DNA of 64,000 bases from Mycoplasma bradburyae (GTDB taxonomy: Bacteria; Bacillota_I; Bacilli_A; Mycoplasmatales; Mycoplasmoidaceae): assembly GCF_024338845.1 (NCBI RefSeq), contig NZ_CP101414.1:917939-981938 (forward strand), given 5' to 3'. Below the pieces are notes generated by a model. That model was not told the origin of the DNA. It saw nothing but the letters and a program-made list of their open reading frames with translations, and made no database searches. The position numbers were made by a program, and so were the translations under genes. How positions within the stretch are numbered: the stretch's first letter is position 1; each line of letters begins with the position of its first letter. Of the stretch, positions 34,861 to 46,298 are shown piece by piece.

Positions 34861-36936
34861 TTATTTTTTTAAAGGTTGTCCTATTGGATTTAATGTTTTA
34901 TCAATGTTAAATTTCTTAATTTGGAACTTTTCAAGTTTTTCCTTACTAACAACTTTAACATCAATATCGTTTAGCTGAGATCAAACTGCTTCACGGATTT
35001 TTTGAGCAATAAATTTAGATGTAGTATAAGCTTGAGTAAAAGCTTTACTATTTGATGCATACTTAACAAATGCTTCTAAATCTTCTAAACTTTTTTTCTC
35101 AAGAGTACTTTCATCACCTTTAAGAATTAATGTTTTAGGTTGTTTGATTTCTGTTCCACGACCAAAGCTGATGTATTTTTTTTCATACTCTGGTTTATAT
35201 TGCATAGCAGCATTTCACTGCGAATGATTAAACTCATCTAGATTATATACAACATAAGTATTTCCACGGTTATCCGATTCTACGAATTCACCAGATAATC
35301 TAACAAATCTTAATTCAGCATCATGTACATTTAAGTTTTTAAGATTTCTTATAATTGGATCATCTGCAAAATCCCAGAAAATCGGTTTAGCACCGTCTCC
35401 TTGGAAATTACCTTGGAAAATTCTTTCGCTTCTTCTGTTTTTAGCGATATCAATTCCTTCTTGAACACGTTTATAATCGTCATTACGATCGAATTTTAGA
35501 GTGGTAAAAATAGGTGTAGAAGCAATTGTAGTTCCTTTTTCAAACTTATTAATGTTACCTACATTATATGCTAATAACGAAGGAATAAAATTAATATTTT
35601 TAATCGCTAAAGGATTAATACCTCAAAGATCGGTATTAACCTGACCAGTTGTATAAATATTAAGTTCTCTTAAATGACGACCCTCTAATGCTAACAACGA
35701 AGTAGTATCAGCACCATCTAAGAAAACTGTTAAGGTTTCAACATTATTAGGTAAAGATTTAATAATGTCATAAACATTTCTTGTGGTATGAACTTTACCG
35801 ACATTCTTAAGAATAACCCCAATCTTTTTATTAGGATTTTTCTCATAAACTTTCTTAATAAAGTTTATAAACTTATCATACCCGCCATTATTATCAACAT
35901 CTAAAACAAAAACACTTAAATCATCTTTGTTTTTGTAATAATCGTCCATTTTGTTTGATGGAGTATAGTGTCTTACTTCGATGCCATCATTCTCATTGAT
36001 TCCATATTCTTTATCGTTTATGTATTTTTGGGTATCGATAGTCATATCTCATCCATCGAAATGACCAGATAAAATGTCTCTAGAATTATCAGTTGCTCAC
36101 TTATTAGGATTACCTAGAACTCGATATTTATTAACTTCTTTATAATAGCGAATAGATGGGTTATCATCTTCATTTCTATATCCACCTGAAAGATTAATAC
36201 CTTCTGTATTAAATTGAATTTTTCAAATTCTATTGGCTTTTGATTCAGATTCAATAGACGCTTCATCACTAAAAGCGTTAATCTGATCTAATAGATCATC
36301 TATATAACGTCTTTTTTGACCATTATTTGTGTATTCTCTAAACAACTTATCTCAACGAATATCAAAAAAATCTTTGTTTCCACTAAATCCAGAAGCAGTG
36401 TAGAAAGCGTCTCGAGCAGCAGTTGAATTTCCGTTTTTAATAGCATCTAGTACAGCTTTTTTAGCTGATGCTAGAGTAGTTCTAGCTTTATCTGCTAATA
36501 TTTTAGCTTCTGCGTCACTAATTACTTGTTTATTAGGATCATTAGGTTGTTTGGGAGTGTTTTCATCAAGTCCATAATCTTGTTTGTCATAAGTTACAAA
36601 ATTAATCGGAGTATCATCCGCTAACTCACCAAAACTGTTATTGGTTTCTTCTTCAGGAGGCGTATCCTTAGGTAAAGGTTTATCTGATACTGGTCTGTTG
36701 TCAGGTTTTTCAGGTTTTTTCTCTAAATTAAAATCACGATTCGAATTGTATGAATCATCTGTTCCAGTGGCATCGCTTGTTAAATCAATTTCGTTACTTC
36801 TTTTAATAAGATTAGATTTAGATTCAACTTTGCTAGTTGAATAAACTATTCCTAAAGTACTACTAGCACTGATTATTACAGCAGTTGAACTAATAGCTGC
36901 TAGTTTAATTAGTTTACGTTTTTTGGAATTTAACAT
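34861..36936 (-). CDS. Protein M-like immunoglobulin-blocking surface protein, copy D
   Basis: 691 aa, ATG 36934-36936, stop TAA 34861-34863. Features: basic anchor (about 1-30), short linker with DNRPVSDKPLPKDTPPEEE, motif YGLDENTPKQPNDPN, Trp-containing HFDGWDMT segment (Protein M has FSGWSNT at the matching place), LRR-like core, RRSERIFQGNFQGDG, and a C-terminal domain with FGRGTEIKQPKTLILKGDE. It follows copy E by only 67 nt and lacks the conserved upstream box, so it is likely the second gene of an E-D transcript. Close to copy E in its core, suggesting recent duplication or gene conversion. Confidence 0.82.
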
Positions 36937-37003
36937 TACGATTTTATTAAGGAATTGAAGGCAGCTTACTATATACCTAATATCTATCTTTGATTTTTAA
37001 TAA

Positions 37004-39136
37004 CTAGTTAGTTGCAACTTTATTTAATGGTTTACCTATAGCGTTTAAAGATTTATCTATTTCGAATTTTTTGATTTTGAATTTTTCTAATTGTTCTGGT
37101 TTTGCTACAGTAACTTGGATATCATTTCGCTGTGATCTAACAGCATCTGTTATTTGTTGAGCTAAAAATTTAGAAGTAACAATAGCTTTTTTGAATGCAT
37201 AACTATTAGAAGCATATTTAACAAAGGTTAATAAATCTTCTAACCCTTTTTTCTGAAGAGTGCTTTCATCACCCTTAAGAATTAATGTTTGTGGTTGTTG
37301 AATTTCAGTTCCGCGTCCAAAACTAATGTATTTCTTTTCATACTCAGGTTTGTATTGCATTGCAGCAGTTCATTGAGAATGGTTAAACTCATCTAAATTA
37401 TAAGTTACATAAGTATTACCTTTCTCATCCGAATCGATTAATTGACCAGATAATCTTACCTTTCTCAATTCAGCATCATGAACATTTAAGTTTTTAAGAT
37501 TTCTAATAATAGGAGCATCAGCAAAGTCTCAAAATACCGGTTTAGCCCCTTCTCCTTGATGATTACCTTGGAAGATTCTTTCACTTCTTCTGTTTTTAGC
37601 GATATCTAAGCCTTCTTGGACACGTTTATAATCGTCATTACGATCAAATTTTAAGGTACTAAAGATTGGCGTAGAAGCAATTGTAGCACCCTTTTCATAT
37701 GGATTAAATCCACCAACGTTATAAGCTATAGTAGATGGGATAAAGTTAATGTTTTTAATCGCTAAAGGATTAATTCCTCAAAGATCAGTATTAACTGTAC
37801 CAGTTGTAAACAGATTTAATTCTCGTAAGTGTCTGCCTTCTAGCCCTAATAATGAAGTTGTATCAGCACCTTCAAGGAATACAGTTAATGTTTCAACATT
37901 ATCTGGTAATGATTTAATAATGTCATAAACATCTCTAGTTGTATTTTTCTTACCAACATTTTTAAGAACAACACCAATTTTCTTGTTGGGTTCTTTTTCC
38001 TTAACTTTTTTAAGGAAATTCATAAACTTATCATAACCTTTAGAGTTATCTACATCTAAAACAAACACATTAAGATCTTGTTTGTTTTTGAAGTAATCAT
38101 TGTCTCTATTTTCAGGTGTATAGTGTCTTACTTCAATACCGTCATCATTGTTAATGCCATACTCTTTGTTGTTTACAAAAGTTGAAGTAGCATCTGTCAT
38201 CTTTCAACCATCAAAATGACCCGATAGAATATCTCTAGAGTTTTGAATACCTCATTTATTAGGGTCATTATTACCCAATACACGATGTTCATTTACTTTT
38301 CTGTAGTAACGAATATACGGGTTATCATCTTCTTTTCTATAACCAAAAGCAAAGTTAGCTGACCCATCAAGGTTAACATAGAATTTAATTTGTCTATTAG
38401 CCTTCGCTTCAGACATTATAAAACTATCGTTATTATATGAATTTAAAGATTCTAATAAAAGATCAATATAACGAACATCTTGACCATTTCTTTTATATGT
38501 TCTTATGAATAATTTATCTCAAATAGCATCAAAGAAGTCTTTATTGCCATCATAACCAGTTTCTTTACGAAGGGTTTCTCTAGCTTCAACACTATTGCCA
38601 CTTCTTACAGCATTTTCAAGTGCATTTTTAATTTTATTTACAGATTCACGACTTTTTGCATATACAACTCTGGCTTCTTCGTCACTTAAAACTGCTTTTG
38701 AAGGGTCGTTAGGTTGCATAGGAGCTTCTTTATCAAGACCATAATCTTCATGATCATAAGTTACATATTCAATTGGTGTATCATCGGCCAAATTACTAGG
38801 AACTTCTGGCTCTGGATCTGGTTGAGGCTCTGGTTGAGGTTCAGGTTGAGGTTGAGGTTCAGGTTCTTTAGGTAATGGTTTATCTGCAACAGGTTTATTA
38901 TCTGGTTTTTTAGGCTTTTTTTCTAAATTAAAATCGCGATTCGAATTATATGAATCACTTGTACCTGCTGTGTCATTATCTAATTTAATTTCGTTGCTTC
39001 TTTTAACTAAATTAGTTCTTGATTCTGCTTTGCTTGAATTATAAATTATTCCTAATGTGCTACCTGCACCTACAACCAAAGAAGTTGCACTAAGAGCTGC
39101 TAATTTAATGATTTTTCGCTTTTTAGAATTTAACAT
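37004..39136 (-). CDS. Protein M-like immunoglobulin-blocking surface protein, copy E
   Basis: 710 aa, the longest copy; ATG 39134-39136, stop TAG 37004-37006. The extra length is mostly a Pro-Glu-Pro-Gln repeat in the linker, coded by about four 12-bp units (plus-strand 38813-38866). Motif YGLDKEAPMQPNDPS, HFDGWKMT, LRR-like core with IGVVLKNVGKKNTTRDVYDI, RRSERIFQGNHQGEG and C-terminal FGRGTEIQQPQTLILKGDE follow in the family order. It is preceded by the conserved box at 39163-39181. Predicted surface-anchored antibody-binding protein by homology to MG281. Confidence 0.82.
38813..38866. repeat. 12-bp tandem repeats coding Pro-Glu-Pro-Gln in copy E
   Basis: Units of the type GGTTGAGGYTCW repeat about four times in frame, coding a PEPQ/PQPE linker. 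Unit-number change would keep the frame and alter linker length. Confidence 0.65.
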
Positions 39137-39162
39137 AAGTATCTCTTTTAAAAGAAAAATCT

Positions 39163-39181
39163 CATTAAATAACTATAAATC
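39163..39181 (-). promoter_or_regulatory. Conserved upstream box of copy E
   Basis: CATTAAATAACTATAAATC, 26 nt upstream of the ATG, identical to the box of copies B and F. Confidence 0.55.
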
Positions 39182-39246
39182 TGTAAAAGATTTTAACAAT
39201 CTTATAAATAAAATCTTATTAGACTTTATTATAACATTATTTTTGA

Positions 39247-41355
39247 TTATTGTTTCTTTATAGGTTCTCCAATTGGATTTAAATTAGGATCCTTATGGAA
39301 GATTTTTGGTTGGAACTTAGCTAGTTTTTCTTCAGATACAACAATTACTTGTGGAGCTCTTCTTCAAGAGCTTGAAGCTTGTCTAATTTTTCTAGCTATC
39401 GTGTTAGATGATGTATAAACTTGTTTAAATGAATTAGCATTCATTCCGTACTTAATGAAGTTGGTTAAATCAATTGTGCTACCTTCTTCCAGTTGAGTTG
39501 CATTACCTTTTAGAACTAATGCTTTAGGAGGAGATAATTCTGTTCCTCTACCAAAATAAACATAACGATCAGGGCTAGCTGATACGTATCTTAACGCTCT
39601 ATCAAATTGAGAATGATTAAATTCAGATAAATTGTAAGTAACATAAGTATTACCTTTGTCATCTGAATCAAGTAATAATGGTGATAATTTAATTTCACGA
39701 AGCTCTGCATCATGAACATCTAGGTTTTCTAGAGTTCTTATAATTGGAGCATCAGAAAAGTCTCAAGCAACAGGCTTAGCACCTTCACCTTGGAACTTAC
39801 CTTGGAAAATTCTTTCACTTCTTCTAGCTTTAGCAATATCTAAACCTTCTTGAACACGCTTATGATCATCGTTTCTATCAAATTTTAGACCTTCAATTAT
39901 TGGTGTAGAAGCAACTTTAGAACCAGCTGGATATCCACCAACATTGTAATCTAATAATGATGGAATAAAGTTAGTTTTTCTTATTGCTAAAGGGTTGATA
40001 GCTCACAATGAAGTATTAACTTGACCGGTTGTATAAATATTAAGTTCTCTTAGATTACGATCTTCTAATGCTAATAATGAAGTTGTATTAGCATTTTCAA
40101 AGAATACAGTTAATGAAGTTAAATTGCTAGGTAAGGCTTTAATAATGTCATATACATTTCTATTTGTATTGCTCTTACCAACATTTTCAAGTACAACACC
40201 TATTTCAGGGGTTGTGGTAGCTGCTTTATTAACAAAGTCAATAAATTTTTGATAACCAGATGTATTATCAACATCTAATACAAAAACATTGTATTCTTTC
40301 TTGTTTTTGTAATAATCACTTTCCTTATTTTTAGGGATATAATGTCTTACTTTAATACCATCATCACGAGTAATTCCGTATTTATTATCTTTAATAAATT
40401 CGTTAGTAGTATCGTATTTAGATCATCCTTCGAAATTACCAGATAAAATGTCAGCAGGACTACCAGTTCCAAAATAAGTATCACTACCTAAAACACGATG
40501 TTTTCTAACATCTAATTGATATTTAATATAAGGGTTATCAGCTGGAGATGGGTAACCAAAAGTAACTGTTGTGTTGTTATATCAAACACTAATCATCGGA
40601 ACTCTGTTAGCTTTGGCTTCAGAACGAATGAATTCATCTGATATTCCAGATAGTGATGTAAGTAAATCATCATAACCACTCAGTCTTCATTCGTTAACTG
40701 GCGGTTGCATTAATCTATCTCATCACTTGTCAAACTTTTCTTTATCATTAAATTTAATAGCGTTTCTAAACGCTTCTTTATCTTTAGCTCTCAGAGCGCT
40801 TAAAGCACCTGAAACTAGAGCTTTGCTTGATTCATATACTTTTTTCGCATCAGCTTCTGATAGTTCTATAACTTTAGAAGGATCATTAATTTGTTTAGGA
40901 GTATCTGGATCTAATTTATAGTCGATTTTGTCGTAAGTAACGTATTTGATATCAGTTGTAGCAGCAAAATTGTCATTCGGGTCGTCTGGAATCGGCGTAT
41001 CGTCCGGAATGATTAATAGAGGGTCTTCTGGTTGAGGTAGTGGTTGGGGTTCAGGTTGAGGTTCAGGCTTGGGCTCTGGTTTAGGTTTTGGTTTTTCTGG
41101 TGTTGGAGCCACAGGTCTATTATCAACCGGTTTAGCTTTAGTTGGTAAATTATTATCACGATTTGAATTATACAAATCTTGCGCTTGACCACCACCATCT
41201 AAAGCGACTTTGTTTTGTCTTTTAATTAAATTGCCATCACTGTTACTAATTTTTTGGCTATAAACAATACCGATAGTACCAGTTGCAGCAATTACTAAAG
41301 AACTAGCTGATAACGATACTAATTTAATGATCTTTCTCTTTTTAGAACTTAACAT
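39247..41355 (-). CDS. Protein M-like immunoglobulin-blocking surface protein, copy F
   Basis: 702 aa, ATG 41353-41355, stop TAA 39247-39249. It is the first copy in transcription order and somewhat diverged. The linker is long, with Pro-Lys/Pro-Glu/Pro-Gln repeats (plus-strand about 41025-41100) and a second Pro/Asp stretch. Family motif YKLDPDTPKQINDPS, LRR-like core with VVLENVGKSNTNRNVYDI and ALEDRNLRELNIYTTGQ, RRSERIFQGKFQGEG, then FGRGTELSPPKALVLKGN. It carries the conserved box and a near-consensus promoter. No Cys near the anchor, so membrane attachment is by the uncleaved hydrophobic segment. Confidence 0.82.
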
Positions 41356-41382
41356 TGGTTATTAAAGAAAATTAGAAAAGCT

Positions 41383-41401
41383 CATTAAATAACTATAAAT
41401 C
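41383..41401 (-). promoter_or_regulatory. Conserved upstream box of copy F
   Basis: CATTAAATAACTATAAATC, 27 nt upstream of the ATG and about 15 nt downstream of the -10 element at 41416-41421, so within the early transcribed leader if that promoter is used. Confidence 0.55.
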
Positions 41402-41415
41402 TTGTAATAAATACT

Positions 41416-41444
41416 ATTATAAATATAAAACCTAATCAAGTCAA
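41416..41444 (-). promoter_or_regulatory. Near-consensus sigma-A promoter before copy F
   Basis: Minus strand TTGACT (41439-41444), 17-bp spacer, TATAAT (41416-41421). This is the best promoter match noted in the window and would start the transcript about 50 nt upstream of the copy F ATG. Confidence 0.65.
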
Positions 41445-41465
41445 TAAATAAACACGATACAAAGC

Positions 41466-42809
41466 TTACTGTGTTAATTTGTTGTATTGGTTTTCGATTT
41501 GCCTAAAAATTCTTGTTTTTTTATTAGCTTGATCATAATCAAAAATAATTAGGTGATTGAATACTTCAGGGAAATTAATGTTTAATACTTTTGAATAATC
41601 AGTAATTGGATGGAATTTTTTAGAATTTTGTTCGAAAATATTAATTCCTAAAGAATTGGTGGTTCTTGAATAAAAAGTTTTGTCTTTATAACTTTCTTTA
41701 ACTACAAAGTATTGATTATCATCAATAATTTGTTTAAGCTTGTTATAGAATTCTTCTCGTCTTAATTGGTCATCAAATGATCAAATAATAAAACGATTTT
41801 CAACAAAGTAATTCTTTAATAAACTCTTAAGAATATGGTCTTGAGTTTTTGATCATTGTTGGAACAAGAATGAGTTGAAATAATCATCTGTTAAATATTT
41901 ATATTGATTAAGATCAACTTTGTTAATGTCGTTGTTAATTAACAACGCATCAAACAGTTGCTCCATGATATCAAAACCTAAAAAATCAAATTTACCTTCT
42001 TTTATAAGGTCAATCATTCTTTTAAGTGATAAAGCAATTGTTCTTTCTAAAGCAACACTCTTGTGATTGTTATAAACAGACTTATACATGTGATAACGTC
42101 CGATTAACAAACTTTCAATTGTGGTTATAGCTTTCTTTTCATAACCAACTTGTTTAGATTTAGGATCAAAAACAATTCATCGGTCTAAGAGTTTTGAGTC
42201 GATTGTTCCATAAGTAGCGCCAGTGTAATATGAGTCTCTTTTAAGATAATCAATTCGATCTGCATCTAATTCTGATGAAATCAATTGTTGCATTCACATT
42301 GGTCGTTTTTTTAACATCGGATTTTTCTTATCGATTAGACCAGCAACATCTTCTGGAACTATATCATTCTCCTTAAGAATATGATAGATTTCTCCGTGCT
42401 TATTTAAGATTTGTTTAGCAGTCATCACTTCATGGTTAAAACGTTCTTGACCATCGTCAATACAGTTATTCATATAAAATTCAAAACCATGTGAATGAGG
42501 TCCGTGACCTAAGTCATGTAATAACCCCGCACACATCAATGTCTGTTTGTCATAATCACTTACTTTCTTGAATGTCGGATTATTCATCATTCTTCTAATA
42601 AGTTCATAAACGCCAAGACAATGAGAATATCTTGTATGAGAAGCGCCAGGGAAAAGATTGCTAGACAACCCTAGTTGTTGCAATCTTTTTAATCTTAAGA
42701 ATTCGCTTGTTTTTATCAAACGGTGCATTCAAGCTGTTTCATTTTTAAAAATGATTTCACTATGAATAGGATCCTTGATAAAGAATGAACGGTTAGCTTT
42801 ATTTTCCAT
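41466..42809 (-). CDS. HD-domain phosphohydrolase (dNTP triphosphohydrolase-like)
   Basis: 447 aa, ATG 42807-42809, stop TAA 41466-41468. HD-superfamily metal ligands are visible: His in HTRYSHCLG (about residue 58), the HD pair in [16 protein letters not shown] (about 98-99) and a downstream Asp. The RLKRLQQLG...[11 protein letters not shown] region is typical of the YwfO/MG461 group. Members hydrolyse nucleotides such as dNTPs; the exact substrate is not evident. The start overlaps the gltX stop by 11 nt, indicating coupling, and the pairing with gltX is the same as in M. genitalium (MG461-MG462). Confidence 0.88.
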
Positions 42810-44295
42810 CACTTAAATATTCGATCGCACGATCAAGATTTTCTATAACTTTATTCTTGTCATATAAAGCTATAATTTTATTCAATTCAGGTCCGTGTTT
42901 TTTATTAGATATAACAATTCTAATTGGCATATAAAGATTTTTGCCACCTAGTGGTTTTTCTAATTCAACATCCTGTAATTTAGTTTGTTTAGATAACCAA
43001 CTAATAATTTCTTTAATTGTATCTTCATTGATTGTTTCTAATGCTTCGTATTTTTCTTTGAATGTTAAAAATAACGCTTTGAAATTTTTATTAGATTTTA
43101 AGAATTCTAAATCATCTTTGTCTAGGTTATCAAATGAAACGCATGGAACAAAGTTTTCTTTAATTAAATCATTAATTTCACGACCATATTTCAATTGATT
43201 TTTAAACATTAAAGAGATTTCTGTTACGCGGTTTTTAATCTCTTCATATTCATTAAGGTCAACATATGGTTTGATAAAAGCTAAATACATTACTTCATCC
43301 ATTGTTTTAATGTATTCAGAAGATATTCAATTTAGTTTTTTAATATCAAAGAAAGAAGGAGCAGCACTTAGGTTTTTAATTGTAAACGCTTTAATCAAAC
43401 TAGGTAAATTTAGGATCTCAATATTGTCTGGATGCGATCATCCTAATAAAGCAATAAAATTAACCAAAGCTTCAGATAAATAACCTTTTTCTCTAAAACC
43501 TTCAATAAACTGTTCAACACCTAAATTTCTTTTAGATAACTTTTTACCAGTTTCATCAACAATAATCGATAAGTGACCATATACGAATTCATCTTTAAAC
43601 CCTAAAGCTTCTTTAATCGCTAACTGGTAAGGTGTATTTGATATATGTTCTTCACCTCTTAAGATATGAGATATTTTCATATCATGATCATCGATTACAA
43701 CCGCAAAGTTATATGTTGATATTCCGTTTGATTTAAGAATAACAGGATCGCTCATTGAGCTAGTGTTAAAGATTAAATCCCCTCGAATCAAATCTGATCA
43801 TGAGTATTCTTTATTGTCTTGTAATCTTAATCTAATTGTAAATGGAATATTAGCATCTATTTTTTTTTGAATCTCATCAGATGTAAGATTTAGGCATTTT
43901 CTAGAATAAATCGGTGTCTTTTGTTGACTTAATAATGCTTCACGGCTTTTTTGCAATTCTTCAGATGTACAAAAACAGCGATAAGCTTTATTTTCTTCTA
44001 GAAGCTGATAAGCATATTTTTTATAAACATCAAATTTTTCAGATTGACGATAAGGACCATTTTCAGTTGGGTTTCAAATCGATTCATCTGCAAATATATT
44101 TAATCACTTTAAGTTATAAAGTTGATTCTCAGCACCACCTTCTACATTACGTTCAACATCCGTATCTTCGATACGTACGATAAATTCACCATTGTTATGT
44201 TTGGCGAATAAATAATTAAATAGCGCTGTTCTAGCACCACCAATGTGGAAATAACCTGTTGGAGATGGTGCGTATCTTGTTCTAATTTTAGACAT
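42799..44295 (-). CDS. gltX: Glutamyl-tRNA synthetase
   Basis: 498 aa, ATG 44293-44295, stop TAA 42799-42801. Class I motifs: HIGH variant in [19 protein letters not shown] (HIGG, residues 17-20) and KMSKS variant KLSKR in [17 protein letters not shown]. Length is normal for bacterial GltX. It charges tRNA-Glu, and in organisms without GlnRS also tRNA-Gln for later amidation. It belongs to the hprK-lgt-folD-gltX-HD unit and overlaps the HD gene by 11 nt. Confidence 0.95.
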
Positions 44296-44322
44296 ATAAT
44301 CTATATAATTTTAATAAAAAAG

Positions 44323-45174
44323 CTAATTATTAAGCTGTTGGATTAGAAATAAATTAATTAAATTTTTAACTAACGAATATATCGTTAAAGGTCCGATGCC
44401 ACCAGGAACTGGAGTCCCATATGAGGCCACTCGCTTGATTTTTTCATAATCAAAATCACCACAAACGATCTGCTTGTTTTGTTTTAGATCAAAATATTTA
44501 TCAATACCAATATCAATAAATATTAAGCCTTTTTTAAATTCATAGTCTTTTAAAAGCTTAGCTTTACCGACAGCAGATATTACGATATCAGCTGTTTTTG
44601 TTTTGCTTACTAACTCATGACTATTCTCTTTAGTAACCAAATCAAAACTAATGTTGTGTTCATTAAAATAATCAATTATTGGTTGGTTTGAAGTAATACC
44701 ATTACCAACCAATAATATTTTTTTATCAATAAAACTTAAGTTATATTCTTCAAACAATTCAAGCACTGCATTTAATACGCATGGAATAACTTTAGTTTTT
44801 TGTAAATCATTAAACTTTTTATATAAAAAAGCATCAACATCTAAATGGATTGGAATACTATCAATAATCTTATCAGTGTTAAGTGTTTGTTTAATTGGTA
44901 ATTGAACTAGAACACCATTAGGTGAGTATTGTTTGATTTTTTCATCCATTTTAATAATGAAAAAATCTGTATCGTTAATATCTGATAAATCATATACTTC
45001 TGTTTGAATGTTTAATGATTCACAGTATTTAACTTTATTGCGAACATAGATTTTTGATGCATCTGATGGGTCACTAACAATTATTAGTAACTTAATTTTG
45101 TTGTTAGCCACTTGTGTAGCTAACTTATTTTTTAATTTAAGAGATAATTGCGTTCCATCTAGTTTTATAAACAT
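44323..45174 (-). CDS. folD: Methylenetetrahydrofolate dehydrogenase/cyclohydrolase
   Basis: 283 aa, ATG 45172-45174, stop TAG 44323-44325, no TGA codon. FolD hallmarks: the SKIYVRNKVKYCESLNI region with the active-site Tyr and Lys, VLVQLPIKQ, and the GTPVPGGIGPLTI signature. The nucleotide-binding part (KKILLVGNGITSNQPI) departs from the usual GRSxxVGxP string, so cofactor preference is uncertain. It interconverts 5,10-methylene- and 10-formyl-tetrahydrofolate for one-carbon metabolism. It starts 2 nt after the lgt stop. Confidence 0.9.
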   Translation of the reverse strand: MFIKLDGTQLSLKLKNKLATQVANNKIKLLIIVSDPSDASKIYVRNKVKYCESLNIQTEVYDLSDINDTDFFIIKMDEKIKQYSPNGVLVQLPIKQTLNTDKIIDSIPIHLDVDAFLYKKFNDLQKTKVIPCVLNAVLELFEEYNLSFIDKKILLVGNGITSNQPIIDYFNEHNISFDLVTKENSHELVSKTKTADIVISAVGKAKLLKDYEFKKGLIFIDIGIDKYFDLKQNKQIVCGDFDYEKIKRVASYGTPVPGGIGPLTIYSLVKNLINLFLIQQLNN

Positions 45175-45176
45175 AA

Positions 45177-46289
45177 TTAGTCTTTTTTAATAATTAAATC
45201 GTAATCATCACCATAGAAGAACATCTCTGAGAAGTTCTTGTTATATATTGATTTAGATGGTTCTAGTTTATGTCTTATTTCTTCTCTAGTTAAACCTTTA
45301 GTTTTAGATGTTTGATATAACTTGATAGACATCAAGAAAATCTTAATATTGTTAAAAACATAAAAATAATTTTTCTTGTTTCTAAATCTAGGGAATACTC
45401 ATTGGGTTAAGATGAATCCTAAGATACCACCAGCTAAAAATAAAGCTGAAGTTACAATTGATGTTGCAAATTTAAAGTTGCTATCTCTTTGGGTTTCAAT
45501 AATTAATCTAACGATACCTGTAGAAAAGAAGTACAACATACATCTTCCACCAGTTCTAAGGTTCTTAACAAAATCAAGTAAGTATACTATTACTACAAAG
45601 GCAATTACGTTACAAAAAGATTCGATTAAAAAAATCGGAATTCTAAAAAGCGTTACTCCATTTTCAGTAATGAACATGTGATCAAAAACACCAGGCATTA
45701 ACACTTTTAAGAAACCTCATTTACTTAGCGCTTCTTCAGCTGTTAGACCTAGTCCATAAACTTCATGATTAAAAAAATTACCTCATCGACCAATTGCTTG
45801 ACCTAGCAATATTGTAGGAATAATCGCATCAGCATACACTCACATACTAGTTTGCTTATAAAAAGTTTTGGTTATCAAATTATGATTTTCATAAACTAAA
45901 TAGCATTTTTTTGTGTAATATTTAGGTTTTCTTAAGACAAGGAAGAAGAAGATAATACCCGTAGTTAAAGTAAATATAACTCCACCTTGAATGGCTAGCC
46001 CTCCTTGGTGGATAGCAAAAAACGGCGTAACACCAAACTTAGAATCACCTATAACAAAAGATCATATTCTAGCACCAAATACAATCGAAATAATCCCGAT
46101 AAATACATAATAAAAATAAGGATTATCATCAACTTTGTATTTATATTTAAGTCTTAAGATTCCAGCAATTATAGCCACTAATATCCCTGTAGCATACAAA
46201 ATACCATAGTATCTTACATCAAAAGATCCTATTGAAAATGCTACTCCAAAACTATCACTAACCGTGTGGTTTGCAGAAGGTGTATACAT
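45177..46289 (-). CDS. lgt: Prolipoprotein diacylglyceryl transferase
   Basis: 370 aa, ATG 46287-46289, stop TAA 45177-45179, one frame with TGA as Trp. Polytopic membrane enzyme with the Lgt signature LLGQAIGRWGNFFNHEVYG, an early RYYGILYATGI helix and HQGGLAIQGGVI. It transfers diacylglycerol to the lipobox cysteine of prolipoproteins, such as the 9116-12709 product. It is longer than E. coli Lgt (291 aa), mainly from a loop after the third helix and a charged C-terminal tail. Pairing with hprK is as in M. genitalium. Confidence 0.93.
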
Positions 46290-46298
46290 ATTAGTTAA

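Noticed and set aside
28334..41355. Protein M-like genes as lipoproteins
   Set aside because: None of the six has a cysteine at the end of the N-terminal hydrophobic segment; they are better described as anchored by an uncleaved helix.
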